Positions 11,901 to 26,117 are shown, counted from the first letter of the stretch. The stretch is 64,000 nt of DNA from Campylorhamphus procurvoides (GCA_013396655.1 WBMV01000121.1:558001-622000), one strand, 5' to 3'. Notes: a model not told the origin generated them from the letters alone. Program-made: numbers and translations.

Positions 11901-14900
11901 TCCCAAAACTGGGGCCTGAATGTAACTGCCATTGCAATTAGTGGCTTCAGGGGAACAAAGAAGGGGCTCTTTTTACTACAGTGAAACTGGTAAGATGATC
12001 TCTTTCCCAGACCTAAGCTCCCACTGGTCCAATAATAACCAATAACTGTGATTTCCATCACTTGCATCCTCTGGGAGACACTTTTGTATCACTGATTCAT
12101 ATTGCAAGTTTCCTTGCTATGTGACTGCCATAAGCCTGGCAAATCAAAGAGCGCTGACAGCTTACTGAAGGAACAGATACTGAGCAGAGACGGACAGGAA
12201 TTTTTCAACAAAACAACATGTCAACACCAAAACATTTAAAGGAAACAATAGGAATGCCAGTGAAAGTTTAATGAAGAAGGTATTTTGGAGAGAGAGCACC
12301 CACATCGCAATTGATGGGTACCCAATGGAGAGGATTGTTATCTGCCAAGCAGGAAACTACCACTCATTGCTTCTCCACTTACTTGGGTGTCTCTCTCTGC
12401 CGTGACCCACACAATCTGCTTCATGCTAAATATAAAGTGTGGGCATACTCCCTTCAAAGCTGATATGCCAGATGGATCCTCCCTTACCAAATTAGAGATG
12501 AAGTGTGTTGGCAGAGACTCCTTGGGAAGCAGGAAATGCCTGCACCACGCTTCCCACTCCATTACCAGCAGATCTCACTGCCTCGTTGCTGCCTCACTTG
12601 GCAGCTCCCAGCTCCCACTGGCATCAGAATGCAAAGTTCCTTACTATTCTGAAATTACAGAAACAACTCTGTATTGCTGAGCCTTCCATTCTCGCCATTT
12701 TATTTCCAGTGCTTCCAAAACCTGGTTAATTACATGCTACAAAGACAGTAGTATGTATGGAGGTCTAGTTTAATATGATGTAGTTGAATCCTTAAAAGTA
12801 TACTCTTTTGATGGTATCTAGAAGCAAAAAACCATCACCAACAACTTTCTAAATTTTGAAATATTTGCAATAAGTTTCTACTATGAGGTATTTGGAACCA
12901 AAAGTTTGCCTTTGACAAAAAATAGGAGCTAAAGTAGATTGAGCATTTTGGTTATGTGACACTGGTATTATAATCACACTTCTAGCCCAGAACTGCTCAC
13001 CTGACTTCTATAGCACCATTTGAGAGGAACAGTCAGTCTATTCCCTTGGGAAAGACCAACTTTCATGTATTAACTAAAGCACTCGCAACAGGTGTAAACA
13101 ACTTTCCATTAGATGTAAAGTTCCTGGTACATTAGACAACATCACACTTTAACCTTCCAAGATCTAATTTAATTCCTAGGATCAAGAGCTCATGTTACTA
13201 ATACATTTTGCCAAAACCCTGGGATCATGTCCTACATATTACAGTAATTCTTTCCAGAAGAATTTCAATTTGTAAATAATGACGAGCTCGTACAACTCCT
13301 TCTGTTAGCAGTCCTGCTGGGCCTTTTGCCAGTTTGTAAGCTGAAGAATTTTGGTGTTTAGTGCTCCCATCTGTTAGGAAAGCCTGGGGGTGAGTAGTTA
13401 TCAAAAGCAATATGTGGGCTTTTTTATTCCATGTCTGAGATTTTATGACATACTTTGTCACAAAACAGGCCACTGGGGAGAAGAGATTTCCCTCCACCCG
13501 AGTCTCTCTGCTTGGGGAATGTCTGAAGTCCCACATACTTGATTTTTGCCCAATCTTGATCTAAACAGACCAAAATTCACAGAAATATATAATAATTCTC
13601 ATCATGATACCTTGGATAGAAATACAACCAAGAGTTTCTGAGTTATGAAAGAATTAAAATCTCAGGCATGTATATACTCAGCGCAGAGGAATTCGATAAA
13701 CACAGCTCTGTTTGAATGAGGGCTTTTGAAGGCAGGCCTGCTGTCAAGGTATAAGGATCCTTTTGTTCCCCAAATAAACACTTCAGATGTGCCCTTCTGC
13801 TGCATCAAGGTTTGGAAGGCGAGGGCTCCTCTCCCCCTGGGGATGGTGGAGAGCACAGGGGACATAGGGCTGCAGTGAACCTACCTGCTCCAGGGGCTGT
13901 CTGCCTGGTGAAAGCCTGTCTGATACACCCTGTGAAACGGCATTCTCACTGCCTTTCAGATGGGATACCTCAACCCTCCTTGCTTGAATGCACTCCAAGG
14001 TAAAGGCTATTTTTCACAAGTAACCATTTCATTAGAAGCCACCTGAGGGCCAGGAGTTCGGCATCAAGGAGTTCCAGACATGCTGGAGTGTTCACTGGGC
14101 ACTTTGCTATCTGTCCTCTGTCCCACAGAGAGGATGTGCCCCACACCCCATTCCAAAGGTCATCTCTGCCTCTTTCCCTGGGTCAAGTGGCTGGTACCTG
14201 GGTGTGGTTCACATTACATCTCCTGCAGGTTCTGTCTGTAGAGCTTGCACAAGAATAAAGATTGTCAATGAATTCTCCTAATGGCAAGACATGAGACGAC
14301 CCAGATGTTAACAGCTCCAGGGCTGGTGGAGCCATCCTGCAGAAAGCAGAGGTGGGAAATGTTAGTCTATGTAGAAGCCTCTTCCCGATTCATCAAAACA
14401 AGTTACCTCACCCAGTAGACTCCAGTAAGATGCTGGGATTTAGAGGAGTTCCTCCCTCTGCGTTTTATTTCTTCAGGAATGTTTAAATGTATAAATCGAG
14501 AAAATGACCTCCTAAAGTGGACAAAATAAGGAAAAAACTCAAAGGGATCTTAGATGACAAGTAGATTTTTAACTGTCGATTAAAGTCTACAGATTATGGA
14601 CACCAGTTTCATCAGGGTTTGTTTGCTCTTGGCTTACATTAAGTCAGAAGACTTGCTGTCAAGATAATAAGTGGGATCCTAAGTGTTTACTGAAGTCTCT
14701 GCTCTGTTTGTTGCAAATGCTAAGTGTTGTAAATGTTGTAAATGTCGATTGTTTTTGTTAGGTTCCTCCACTAAAAGACTGGTGGTTTCATGGAGCTGTG
14801 TTTTAGCACAGCAGAAACCAGACAAAATCCAAATGACTTCTATTACTAAAATTAAAAACAGTACAAAGAACTCAGAATTCAAACAAGCTCTGCATTTGGA

Positions 14901-17467
14901 GAAGACTGGCATGGCAGGCACAAGGTGAAAAAGAAGTGTAAAAACACAAGCCTGAGAAGGAGCTCCACGGAACCAATTTTTAATACCTTTTTGTGTCCAA
15001 ATCAGCCAGTTTCCGTATTCATTAGAGATAGTCTGTAAGTATAACTCCACAGTTCACTCAGAGTACCACATTTGACTGGTTCTACCTAACTTTGCCTGCA
15101 TTTATTTTGCAATATCATTACAGTTATGAAGCAACTTTCACTCAATCCTGCACAAGTCTATCAAACATTTTGAAAGTCATGCCAGCTAGTCTTATTGAAA
15201 AAAACCCACATCAGTTAAAAGTGTCAGAGCTGCTTTTATTTTCCTTAGTCACAATACATTCCAGAGGTTTATTACAATTTTGCTCGGTTAGGAAACAACA
15301 GGAGTCTTCCATGTTAGTGCAGATCTTCTAAAAACCCTTCTGTTTGGTATTTGTTATCAGATCTTCCAATGCACCACAGCTAATTAGGCCTTTGCCTTCC
15401 AGACCCCAATTCTTCTCTTACTGCTGCCCTTCAGTTTCAGTTTTAGTTGGCTTATGTACATGGAACTGAATAAGCCTGCTTTTGTTAAATTTCCTGGCTC
15501 AAGAGGGTTTGTTTGGAAAGTGATGAGAAGAATCTAAAACCAGTACCTGAATGAGATTTAGGCACTTACTCTTTTCCATGTAAATGAGAGGCCCACATTT
15601 GAAATATCCTTGAAATTCAAAGCCTTAAGGGCAGGAAATTGCACATTTAGGGTTTTAGTCTCAAGCTGGTAGAAATTGTTGCAACTCCAGCCTTGTGTCA
15701 AGCTGGGATAATGAGGAACACTGGTAGTCAGTGGCCAAGGCATCTCCAGGTGGCTGACGCATCTCCAGGTGTGAGAGGCTGCTGCTGTTCCCTGCTCCAA
15801 GGGCAGTGTTTGGCGCCGCTGGGGAGCCTGAGCTCTACCCATTCTGACACTGTGGCAGGTTAAAGAAGCTCGAGAGCTGGCAAGCAAAGGTGGGGTGCAG
15901 AGAAGGTCACCACACTCGGTGGAGTTTTGCAGCTCCTGGAGCCCACCATCTGACTGAGGATGGTGGGGAGAGCTCCCATCCTATATATTTTTTTGTGAAG
16001 TTATATTCTTACCTTCCACTGTGGTTGCAAAGGGCAGAGTCCAACAGATAAGGCACAGGCTCTGGCTCCTTGCCACCTCTGGGAAAGACGGTGGGAAAGC
16101 AATGGATTCAGCTTGCTGCATGGCTGATTTAGCTGACCCTGCTGTGGTGCTGCCAGCAGGCTGCCCAGGAGAGTAAACACACAGCACTACCACGGTGAGG
16201 TGTCAAAAGACATTTTATTTGCTTGCTTGTTTTTCTGTTTGTTTTCAAAGGGAACTACCTTTCCCCCTTTTTCCATGGGATTTCAGCATGGACAGAAAGC
16301 ATGTCTTTAGAGCAGCATGATGTGCCATGAAAGGCCTTACAGAAACATACATCTCTGTGATTGCAGTGATTAGGGATGGGGGCACAGCATGTCCCGTGGG
16401 AAAGGGGAGGTCTCTGGAAGCACTGCTTAATGAAGTGAAAGGGTCTCTTTCAGCAGCCAGGAAAGCATATCAGTATCGACTGGAAACATTAAGCTTGTAT
16501 CAATAGTTGTATGGTTTAGAAAGTTTGACTTCCTAGAAATTAATTGAACATTTCTTTTCCAAGTATGAGCACAGTACTCCCTCATGAAGGATCCAGTGGA
16601 TGAATTAATTCTTTTGTATACTTTGCAGCATGGTACTTGCCATCTGTGACACTTGCACACACATCCTCTGAGAGACTTGTTGGCATTTTGAAAACTAAAG
16701 TTTTTGGTGTGGTCTTTTCCATATGAAGATGAGCTACAGGATCTTCAATTTTACTTAGTTCAATAATAAGTTAAATGCACATGATTTGTTTGTCTTCAGT
16801 GCCTAATATGTCAGCTTTAAACTTTGCAGTTAAGAGCTGCAAAGACGCACGAAGCTGGAGTTTGTATTCCCCAGCCATTGCCCAGACAGCTGCAAGCTCA
16901 AGATCTGGGGTATCTATTTTCAAGAGGGTTTTTTTGAAATATTGAGATCCAGTCTTTTTGTTTCATCTTAAGTGAATGCCAAGCCATGATGAATGATGCA
17001 ATGGGCACAGGGAGCTTCTGTATGGAACGGTAAAGTTCCCAGGAGCCACCCTATCCAGAGATGTGAATTATATCTGCTAAGGTGAGTGTGGACTACAGAA
17101 ATCATATTTAAGTCAAGGTTTTATCTTCAAGACTCCTGGAAAGCTCCAGATTAAATCCCAACTGCAACAAATCTTCTATGCAAGGTGCTACAATTTGCTA
17201 CAAAAATTTGCTTTTAAAGACCCTAAGGAAAGGGAACTCAACAGACAAAAGAGCAATTAGTGACGCCATTTTAAAACAGATTTTCAAAGTAGCTATTAAA
17301 GGGTCACTGGAAATTAAAAAATTACTAGAGGTTTATTAGCAAACTAGAGTAATGTCTTAAAATCACTTTCAGATTTTTGCAGTGGAAGCATCATACTTCC
17401 CATTGTTTTAATAGGCAGTTCCCTGAGCAGAAGATTCCAATTAGCTCTGGTTACTTGTGCCTTAGTG

Positions 17468-17488
17468 ACTATTGACATAGTCAATAGT
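17468..17488. repeat. Short perfect inverted repeat
   Basis: ACTATTGAC and GTCAATAGT are exact reverse complements separated by three bases. It is a small cruciform or hairpin with no known role. Confidence 0.6.
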
Positions 17489-19811
17489 TCTGATAGAAGC
17501 ATTTCTATGGTTTCTCCTGAGCATCTTCCTTTAATGTCTCTTAATAGTTTTCAAAGCTCACAGTAAAAGTACTATTTTAGGTCTCTCCTATCCACCCAGA
17601 CACACCAAAAAAATTACAAAACTTGTAAGAATTTGATGAATGTAAGAATTCTACCTCTCTCTTTTGACATAGCTGCAACTAACCAAAAGTCATTGAGGAG
17701 GACAGGGAGAAAGACAAATGGATCTCCAAACTCTGTAATCATGTCAGCTGCCAGATATCTGTAGGAAATTCCACTAAAAATAGTTTCTCTGTAAGTTCTT
17801 TCCATGTGACTGGCCTACCCAAGCCACAGGATATCCTCATTAAAGGACTACTCTAGGAAACAGGAAAACTGACTTATAAGTTCTGTCAAAGGTCCAAAAC
17901 ACACTATATAACACTTGATTATTTTCCCCAGTGTAGTCATCCTGAGTGTTGCTTGTCAAGGCTCTAAATTTGGAAGATTAACCTTGTAATTGCCATGTCG
18001 TCTCCCACTCTGTTGTTTTGCTAAAGTTTCTCTCTCTTGCTTTTCTTCAGGGCTCACACACACATCTATAAAATCTACTGTCTATGTGAATGTTGTGTAG
18101 GTGCACACATACTTATTGAAATGTAACATCTATACTAGTAAATTCTTGGTGTTAAGTTTCTACTTCCAGCCCTTCTGACAATTCACACTACATATATGTA
18201 TATAAATAAATAAACACATAAATATATACACACATAAAAAAGAGGCATATATATGTACATATTTGGTAACTGTTCCTTTAAGGTGCCAAAAGTGAGAGAT
18301 TGGTTTAGGCAATGTAGTAGGCTGTGTGTAGGCAGTGAGAAGCAGCATGGCTCTGCTTTGATGTAATCTCTACTGAAGTTAGGAGAGTTGCTCTGGATTT
18401 ACACTGATGTTTATGAGAGTAGAGCCTGGCACAGAGCCCTGTATAATACATAGAAAGGATCATCTAGTTGTACTTGCTTCTACAAGATTAACCCAGCTGG
18501 GGAGATCTCTGCATGTAAATAGCAATGAAATACATTGTGTAATCTCCATGACTGATGTTTTTGAACATGTTTTGGGCAGTGCTGTGGTGGCTGTCTACAC
18601 CAGACTCACTCCTTACTGGAGGGATGACAGCGTCAGCACAAGCACTGGTTTGCAATGTCTCCTGTGTACTCAAATCAAGACAAAATGAACCACTTCAAAG
18701 CAAAGATGTGTGGAAGGCAAAAATTTCTGATTCACTCTCCCCCTGAAGGAGGATTCATAATGCTGACATGTGTGTAGCTCTTGTCCTACGTGCCTTCCTT
18801 TCCCCACCTTTCCTTATTGATACATTAACAAGCTTCCTAACACGGAGATAGGAATGTATGTAACTGCACAAGTTCAACAGCTCTCACTACTTGTTCCTCA
18901 AGTGACTGAGAAGACTCTTTGTAACATCACAGCTACTTGCTGTGAACATGATCAAAGATTGACACGTGAAGAATTATGGCCAAAGCAAAGATGGGTGGTT
19001 TTAATGGCAGGATTGACTGTGATCTTAATCTGTGCTCGTTTGTTCCCAGTTAATTTTGCATGGAGACCCCAGCTCACGCGAATTCAGAAATCACAGCTGA
19101 AAAAAGAGAAAGCACATAAGACTCTGCCCTCCTCCCTTGGGTCACCCATGTCTTGAAAGCCACAAATTTGACCTCTTTTAGCAAGGAAACCATAGGAAGC
19201 ATGCTGCAGATGCAAATAAGAGTATGCAAGCCCGTGATGAAAGCTGGGTTTATGACACAGACCCAGCAACAGGTGAGTGCCATAGCAAGCCTGGTTAGAA
19301 CTGAAAAGTCTAATTAAGCAGCAGCCACACAAAGTACAGATAGCTTTGTACTCTGAGTAAAGAATCCACCCAGATCCTACCAAAATTAAAGACGTATTTA
19401 TAAACAGAAATGTTTCAAGTGAGAAGACAAATTTCATCTTTGTGTGACTGTCCTGAGGTCAATGGAGAACCCTGAGGGATTAATTAAAATCAGAAAGTCC
19501 ATAAAAGTATTCTATGATGTGCCAGCTGGTCTTAAACAGGGAAGCACATTAATGGTTTCTCAACCAGCATGTTGCAAGATTAGATTCTTTTAGTCAGCAA
19601 TTCTTGTGTTCAGAAACTTTCTTTTTTCTTTTTTTTTCAGAAACAATATTCCCCAGTACTCTTGGAAAACAAACAAACAAAACCCCTAAAACTCTTTGAA
19701 TGGATTATAAATTTTAATTTAAGGCATTGTTCTAGAAGTTGTGAAATCTATTTTATTTTTCTTTTTATTTTATAATTTGCAGGAAAATTCTTGCTCTGTA
19801 GAAAATGATAA

Positions 19812-19841
19812 GAGTGTTTTAAGTTGTTGTTTAAAACACTC
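19812..19841. repeat. Short perfect inverted repeat
   Basis: GAGTGTTTTAA and TTAAAACACTC are exact reverse complements around an 8-base GT-rich loop. No repeat family or RNA gene is recognised around it. Confidence 0.65.
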
Positions 19842-20070
19842 ATTGTTTTGGTTAACTGTATCTAGTCAAAAAAGTCACCAAAAAACTGTCACAGTCACAA
19901 TCCACTGAATCTTTCTAGACAGATTTCCAATACAAGCATTTGTGTTTGTAGATTTAAAATTATGTTGAAAAATGCTTTGCAGTTTCAATGGAAATTGCAG
20001 TGCTTCTTTAAACAATTCTCTCCAACAAAATTATTTTTACAGTTTCTTTTACTTGAATACAGAACACGTA

Positions 20071-20076
20071 TAACAT
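20071..20076. repeat. Target-site duplication, left copy
   Basis: TAACAT lies directly before the LTR's TGTGGCAG start and is repeated exactly after its end at 20504-20509. A 6-bp duplication fits an alpha/beta-type (class II, ERVK-like) retroviral integrase. Confidence 0.85.
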
Positions 20077-20503
20077 TGTGGCAGTAGACCTGTGAAGAAA
20101 ATGAAGAAACCAGCCATAATGCCTTAGAAGCTGAGGCTTTTACTATATTGTAAAATGGATTCCTTGCCTTTTTTCCCCGAGTCACCCTTCTCCTTCCCAA
20201 AGCTCCTTGAGAAAATTTATCTCCCTAGTCTAGTATGCAGGAATTTGCCTTGGCAGGACTATGTGAAGTCCCCCTATTGGTCCTTAGTTAACCCCTTCCC
20301 CATTGATTGTTATCCCTCCATTGCTATTGGTTGTAACCAAAATTCCCTAAAAGTCTTTAAATACCTCTGACCATGTGAATAAACTCTCTCTCTGCATCCT
20401 CCCTGGTGGTCTCTGGGTGTCTCTTTCTTGGGGCATCTCAGGGACCACATGGCCAGGGCGGGGGGGAGAACGGGAAGGGGGGGCATTCCACCACGCTGTC
20501 ACA
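20077..20503 (+). mobile_element. Solo LTR of an endogenous retrovirus (ERVK-like)
   Basis: A 427-bp element starts TGTGGCAG and ends CTGTCACA, which are imperfect inverted termini with the canonical TG...CA, and it is flanked by exact TAACAT duplications. Orientation is set by a TATA-like TTTAAATA (20356-20363), then AATAAA (20378-20383), then a CT-rich and G-rich U5-like 3' part. The left ~300 bp would be U3. There is no internal retroviral sequence on either side, so this is a solo LTR left by recombination between two LTRs. Intact termini and duplications suggest it is much younger than the ancient CR1 relics. A plus-strand frame at 20155-20370 inside U3 is spurious. The family assignment rests on duplication length and architecture; no database search was possible. 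Confidence 0.88.
20356..20383 (+). promoter_or_regulatory. LTR TATA-like box and polyadenylation signal
   Basis: TTTAAATA at 20356-20363 is followed 15 bases later by AATAAA at 20378-20383. The close spacing of promoter and poly(A) signal is normal for compact retroviral LTRs with a short R region. If the LTR is still active it could start or terminate transcripts on the plus strand. Confidence 0.6.
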
Positions 20504-20509
20504 TAACAT
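20504..20509. repeat. Target-site duplication, right copy
   Basis: TAACAT directly follows the CTGTCACA end of the LTR and is identical to the copy at 20071-20076. Confidence 0.85.
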
Positions 20510-23500
20510 CTACAGACATCCACCAAAATAAATTGAGTAAAGAAATTCAGTCTTTAGAAGGAATATTGTCACAGCTTCTCATATTGTTTTAGGAGCTTTA
20601 AGAAATAGCTTCTTATATATTATTGTCTATCAATAATCCTATTCCATATGCAATTTTCCTTCCATTTTTCTTTACTTTGCTTACGAGGCCCTTCCAGTTC
20701 TCTGAGCTTCCAACAAAAAATAGTTTATGTAAAAACTTTACAAACCTGTTTCCATTTCAATGTGTTATAGTAGCTTGCTATATATTTTAAACGGAGTGAA
20801 TTGAATTACATTCATTTTTTCTAATAACCTCTCATCCCTAAATCTAAGATTTTTTCAAACGCAAAGTAGAATATGAACATAAAAGAGAGTGATGTTGTAT
20901 ATGCAGGAGCAAAATGGTAGAATAAAAGTATCAGTATAGGGAAACAAAAGCAGCAATGGTAGAGGTGAGATTTTACTTCTCTGAAAACTGGAAACTTGCA
21001 CTTATTTTTCTATCTCTGTCCTCCATCTTTTTGGAAGGCATGAAGGCATCTTTAAAGAACACAGTTACGGGAAGGCGTGTGCTTGTTGTGTGAAGTGCTG
21101 CTGTGATATATGGCAGAGATATATAAGGATTGTAGAGGAGGAACCACCCCACTGTACATTTGTAGACCTCCTTTGTGTCACAACAAAAGCCCTCTACAGA
21201 AATATTATATCCCGCAGCACATTTCCTGGAAGTTTAAGAACTGGCTGTAACTATAAGTACTATACTAAGAACTCTAGCTGGTTTATTACATAAAATCATA
21301 ATGACTTAGCTATTAAACTGTAAGAAGCTCTGTTTTAGGAATGTCTTGACTGAACATCCAGAGGCTTATTTGTACAGACACAATGGAAGCTTTTGAGCTT
21401 CAGCCAAATCTAGAACCATCTAAACTACACAAGGGCTTCAGGTCATACTTCTCAAAGCTGAGCATTTTACTTTTCAATAAGTTGGTGGTTGCATTCCTTC
21501 TAGCTTGATGCAAATAGCAGTCCATTTTCTCCCAGACAGTGCTCTGCCCATTTTTGGAGTAGCAGAATATGCAAAAAAGCCTTTTTCCAATTGCCAGGGA
21601 TGTTGAATGGGAATGTTTTATGACACTAATTTCACTTGGATTTGATAAGACCATGCAGGCTTGGCATAACTCTGTCTTTTGCAGTACCTGTCCACAGCTC
21701 CAAAAATAATGTGTAAAGGGGTCACTTGAATGAGGAGGAGATTCAGAAGGCAACATTAGGCAATATTCCTCACCTTCTGGAGCAACCTTCTTAGGGTTCC
21801 TCAGGCCTTAATCTCATCCCTTCTCTTTCATCCTCTTGCTCCTTACAATTTCTGTATTATCTACCTGAGTCAGATCATCTGTTTCCATTGCTTCTACACT
21901 CCCACACCACATAAGAAAAGATTGCGAGCAGCAAAAGAAGAATACAAAGTGAAGTCAAACCTCACTCATCATGTCACAGCATGTCTCCACATTTTGGAGC
22001 CAGATATGGTGCAGGAGAGAGCAAGTCAAGGTATCAATGGTCCTCTTCCCTTTATAAACCCTCAAGCTGCAAATCTGAATATGGAGATACACATTAAAGG
22101 ATTTATATGAGTCCATGAATCCAAAAATAGTTATGTATCTAGTACAATAGCTTCTTCATCAGCAGGGCAGCACCAACACCTTGACAACACCAATGAACCT
22201 TAATGATGAGTTTGAACTTCTGCTGCCCTCAGCATCCTTTCAAACTTCAATTTCCATTGATCTAACTCTTATTTTTCCTTCCTAATAGACACTGTCTCAA
22301 TACCTCTGTCTTGTATTTCAGGGCCAGTTGCAGGTCATGCTCCTTTACCTATTCAACCAATGTTTACCTTGTGCTCATTTAAGGGACACACAAGAAACAA
22401 CAGCTACCCCATGCTGTCCCACTTCCCCTCCTCCAATCACTTGGTGAATTATATGGGGTTTTTTTTTTTTCGGAAACTCCCTCATTGTTTCCTAATTTTG
22501 TGGGGTGATCTGAAGAACAATTCTATTAAGCCACAACACATAAATGCCTTGAAAGTATTCATTTGGAACCTATAACTATGGAGGATTCCTGTGCTGTTGG
22601 CAGATAAAATGTAGCTCACATTTCTAATGACAAATTATATGATCATAAGAATCTTTAAGGTGATAGATAACCCAGAACATATGATGCTAAAAGATGAGAA
22701 AAATGCCTGTGTAAGGATGGTATGGAGAGGTGTTATTTATATGAACTGGCTGTATATTCAATGGAAAACCTAAATAAAACAGGATAGTCCCGTGATGACA
22801 TTTTGCAATCAGTAAATACTCACATGACCCGTATGTTTTTCAAATTTTGGTAGTATGTATAGATATTGCCAACACAAGCGCTCCTTGCTGCCCTCTTCCT
22901 CTTAACTCCCTGCCTCTCTTGTTGATTGGTAGGTAGGTTTGATCTGATCACTGTTCATCTGCTAAATATGAACAGGAAAAATAATCTCTGACATTCATAA
23001 TAATTTCAAGTGTGCAGTTACCTTTTATGCCACCTCTGAATTCTTTTTCTTGACATCTTATTCTTCTTTTTGTGATACATATACATGAGGCTCATTCACT
23101 TTAGAACAACATCTGAGTGAACGAGTTATGCTGTGGAAATCTTTTAACAGCTTGGATTTTTTTATTCTGTTATAAAATGACCCACTGAAAATGTGTCACC
23201 ATTTTGAAGAAAGTGGTTTGGATAGTGACTACTCTCAATTTCTTTTACATCAGCTACAGTTTGTCAGCCCTCAGTGTGCATCCCCGATTCTGTTCTATAT
23301 GGCATTATCAAAATGAACAAGCCTTTTTTAAGTCAGAAACAAAAACTGGTTTTAAAATACAATGAAAAATAGAGTATTTCAGACCAGAGTTTTACAAAAC
23401 GTGGACAAGTTTATTCTTTTCTTGATAGCAGCTTTGGACTGATTAGAAATTACATCCAAATCATCCCTTCAGAAGTCACACTTCTAAAAACTTGGTTTCA

Positions 23501-26117
23501 AGATTCTTCTAAAGAAGAGGTTTTCTGCAGATGAATAACCTTTCTTTGAAAAAATGTCACTAAATTCTGTGTCTCTTTCAAGTAGACAAGTCCTTCCACT
23601 TGCTTGCTCTCTTGATTTATGCAGTCCACATTGGATATATAATTTTATCTATAATTTTAATAATTTTAAGTGAATGAGTAATGAAGTGAAGACTACAATT
23701 TTAATTGAATGGGTGCTTTGGTTATTCAAGGGCACCTAAACTATTTGAGCTTTCCATAAATATTCCCAAGACACTCATTACGTAAACTTCCAGCATGCTT
23801 CTACCTTGCATATCCATCAGAGTTATCCCAACAAAAACACTGAATTCAGAGTGGGATGTGGTAGCTTTGGATAACACAGACCACATGCTTAATAGTAGGA
23901 AACAATACAGTAACGTAGGTATTCTGTAATATAGATAATAACTTTTTTCCCCCTAAAATTAAAATACAGCTGAAGGGGAGAAATACTATTCATAAAAAGT
24001 AAATTCACATTTCATCGTATTTTGCATGGGTCTGTAAATAGTTCTTTTAAGCTATTTCACTTTCAAATCCAGCAAAGCTTTAAAACATGGGCTTATACTA
24101 AGCATGTAAGCGAAGTGCTTTAAGGCCAATGGAGATGTTCTTGCATTAAAGGGGTAAAGTAGATGCTTTGTTCAACCCTAAGTTGATATAATTTTTCTGT
24201 ATCTGAAATTGGGGCATATAATATTTAAAAGAGAAGCACTTTTAACATAAGCAGCACAAGTAGGAAATAGAAGTAGTAACAAAATCTCCGTAGAGTTTTA
24301 AGAAGCAATGGGTTTTGAAATCACTGTGAAAAACAACATGGGGATGTTTTGCTGGTCAGTTAAAGGTGAACCAAATGCTTCTACAGTTTGTGTCAAGTAT
24401 AACTGCAGTAACCCAGAAGGCAGGAGTGCTGCAACTTTCATTAAAATAACTGTTACACCTCACAGTGTCAACCTCTTAAATCTCTGTAATGAGCAGCAGG
24501 CATGTCAGTAAAGTCAGAAATAACTGTGACTTTGTAAAGTATTGCTACTTCATGCATATATCCATTTTCAGCAGTTAAAGACACCATCAACAGTTGTTTT
24601 TTCTATTTACTGCCTTTGATATACTGGCTGACTTTGTTATTTCCTTTGTGCAGTTTATAGGACATAATTATCTAAAATGGAAAAGGGAGAACTTCTAAGA
24701 CACATTTTGCTGCAGACAGTTTCTGCTTTATATTTATTTAGTTCACCAGTCTCTCACATCAAGGAAGATGTATTGGCTTGCACAGGGAATAAAAATGGCA
24801 GAACTGTGATGAAAACAAGCGATAAATAGTGAAAGATATATTATCGAATCATTCATTATTTCAGCCGTGTAGTTTCTGTACTATAAAATCAAAACAGAAA
24901 TTAAGCCATCACTTGCAAAATGCATCAAAGGCTCTTGTGACTGCAGGGAGCTAGAACAGGATTTATACTTCTTTTAAAGCAAACAGTCTCTTTGAGAAAC
25001 AGTGATTCAGCCATATAGCTGCAAAAAGGAGTGCTTTGTTTCATTTTCAGGTTATTTAACCCCATTTTCAAGATGCCTCCATCAATTTCAAAATGAAAAT
25101 AGTTTTGAAATGAGGAGTCCAGACGTGCTCTGTTGAAAATGTTTAAATTAAGCTACTGCCACTACCAGAATTAGAGTTTTCTTTGCTGTTCGTGTCACAT
25201 GCATAGAAGATACCATGCTGTACAAAGCCCAATTTGAAAATTGACTCAACCTCATTTACATACTACATAGGCCCATTTTACAATTCAAGTGCATATTATT
25301 TGCCAGCACTAAATTAGAAAGGATGTGTGTCTAAACATGAGTTACTGCATCTTGATTCTTCTTTTGATGAGGCAGTTCAGTAGCAACATTAAAAGCAGAG
25401 TGAGGAGGATGAAAGAGAAATTGTCCCAGATTTTTGTTTGGAAGATGAGCACCAGAGAGCAGCAGTTCCCAGGAGTTGGAGAGCCATCAGCCAGCAGAGC
25501 AGCTTCCACTGTACTCTGTGGGAAACAGAGCTGCAATTTGTGTTCCTCTAACAAGCTCTTTTAGTTTCAAAAATGAGATTTTGTGTTATTAACAATGACT
25601 GTGATTGCTTTAGAGACTAATACTTTTTATGGGTACTAGACCCAGCTCATCATGCCTTTCCTCTCTTCCTATTTTAAGGATTTCTGAGTCTGTGAAATTT
25701 CAATGGTTGGAAAGGAAAACGCTAATCCATGTATCAGATATGGCGCAAGGGAATCCCCAAATGTCTGGTGAATGTCCCTGGCACTTATCTTTTAACGCCA
25801 TTATGGCTTCATCAGTAACAGCTTGGACTTTGTTATTAATTTTTCTCCTTTCAATTACAGCTTACTCTTACTTTCTACTCAAACCTGCTACCTGGGCAGT
25901 ATTCTGGGTTGAGGGATTACTATCTTTTAACATGACAGACTTCAGCCTTGGAGAATTCTCAAGGATTTTGAGCTGTTTGGAAGTATGAGAGAATCTTGCT
26001 CTTTTCCTCCAAACTTTTCTGTGCACCTGAGCATCATCACAACCATCAGGCCATCTCACTCTTGCCTCAGTGCTGGCAGACAGCAAGTTACTAAAGCGAA
26101 CAAAAGCATACAGAGAA
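20510..26117. other. AT-rich unique non-coding sequence
   Basis: 5.6 kb without a recognisable gene or repeat. The interval from about 23.0 to 25.3 kb is AT-rich but not low-complexity and could harbour conserved non-coding DNA. I have no alignment to test this. The 119-codon plus frame at 25629-25988 contains a hydrophobic stretch but no family signature. Confidence 0.5.

Larger units (their letters stand above)
8346..20070. other. Unique non-coding sequence, about 11.7 kb
   Basis: No exon, RNA gene or larger repeat is recognised. Small items inside it are listed separately: a CR1 tail scrap near 8971-8998 and two short hairpins (17468-17488 and 19812-19841). AT-rich simple sequence lies near 18185-18262. 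The longer frames (for example 14679-15050 minus, 15558-15887 minus, 19084-19437 minus) encode no family I know and look like chance openings. Confidence 0.5.

Noticed and set aside
14679..15050. 123-codon minus frame with a hydrophobic stretch
   Set aside because: No family similarity, no promoter or splice context, and the opposite strand is also open.
20155..20370. 71-codon plus frame
   Set aside because: It lies inside the U3 part of the solo LTR and corresponds to no viral gene.
25629..25988. 119-codon plus frame with a possible membrane segment
   Set aside because: T-rich DNA gives hydrophobic codons. No signal peptide, family motif or neighbouring exon.
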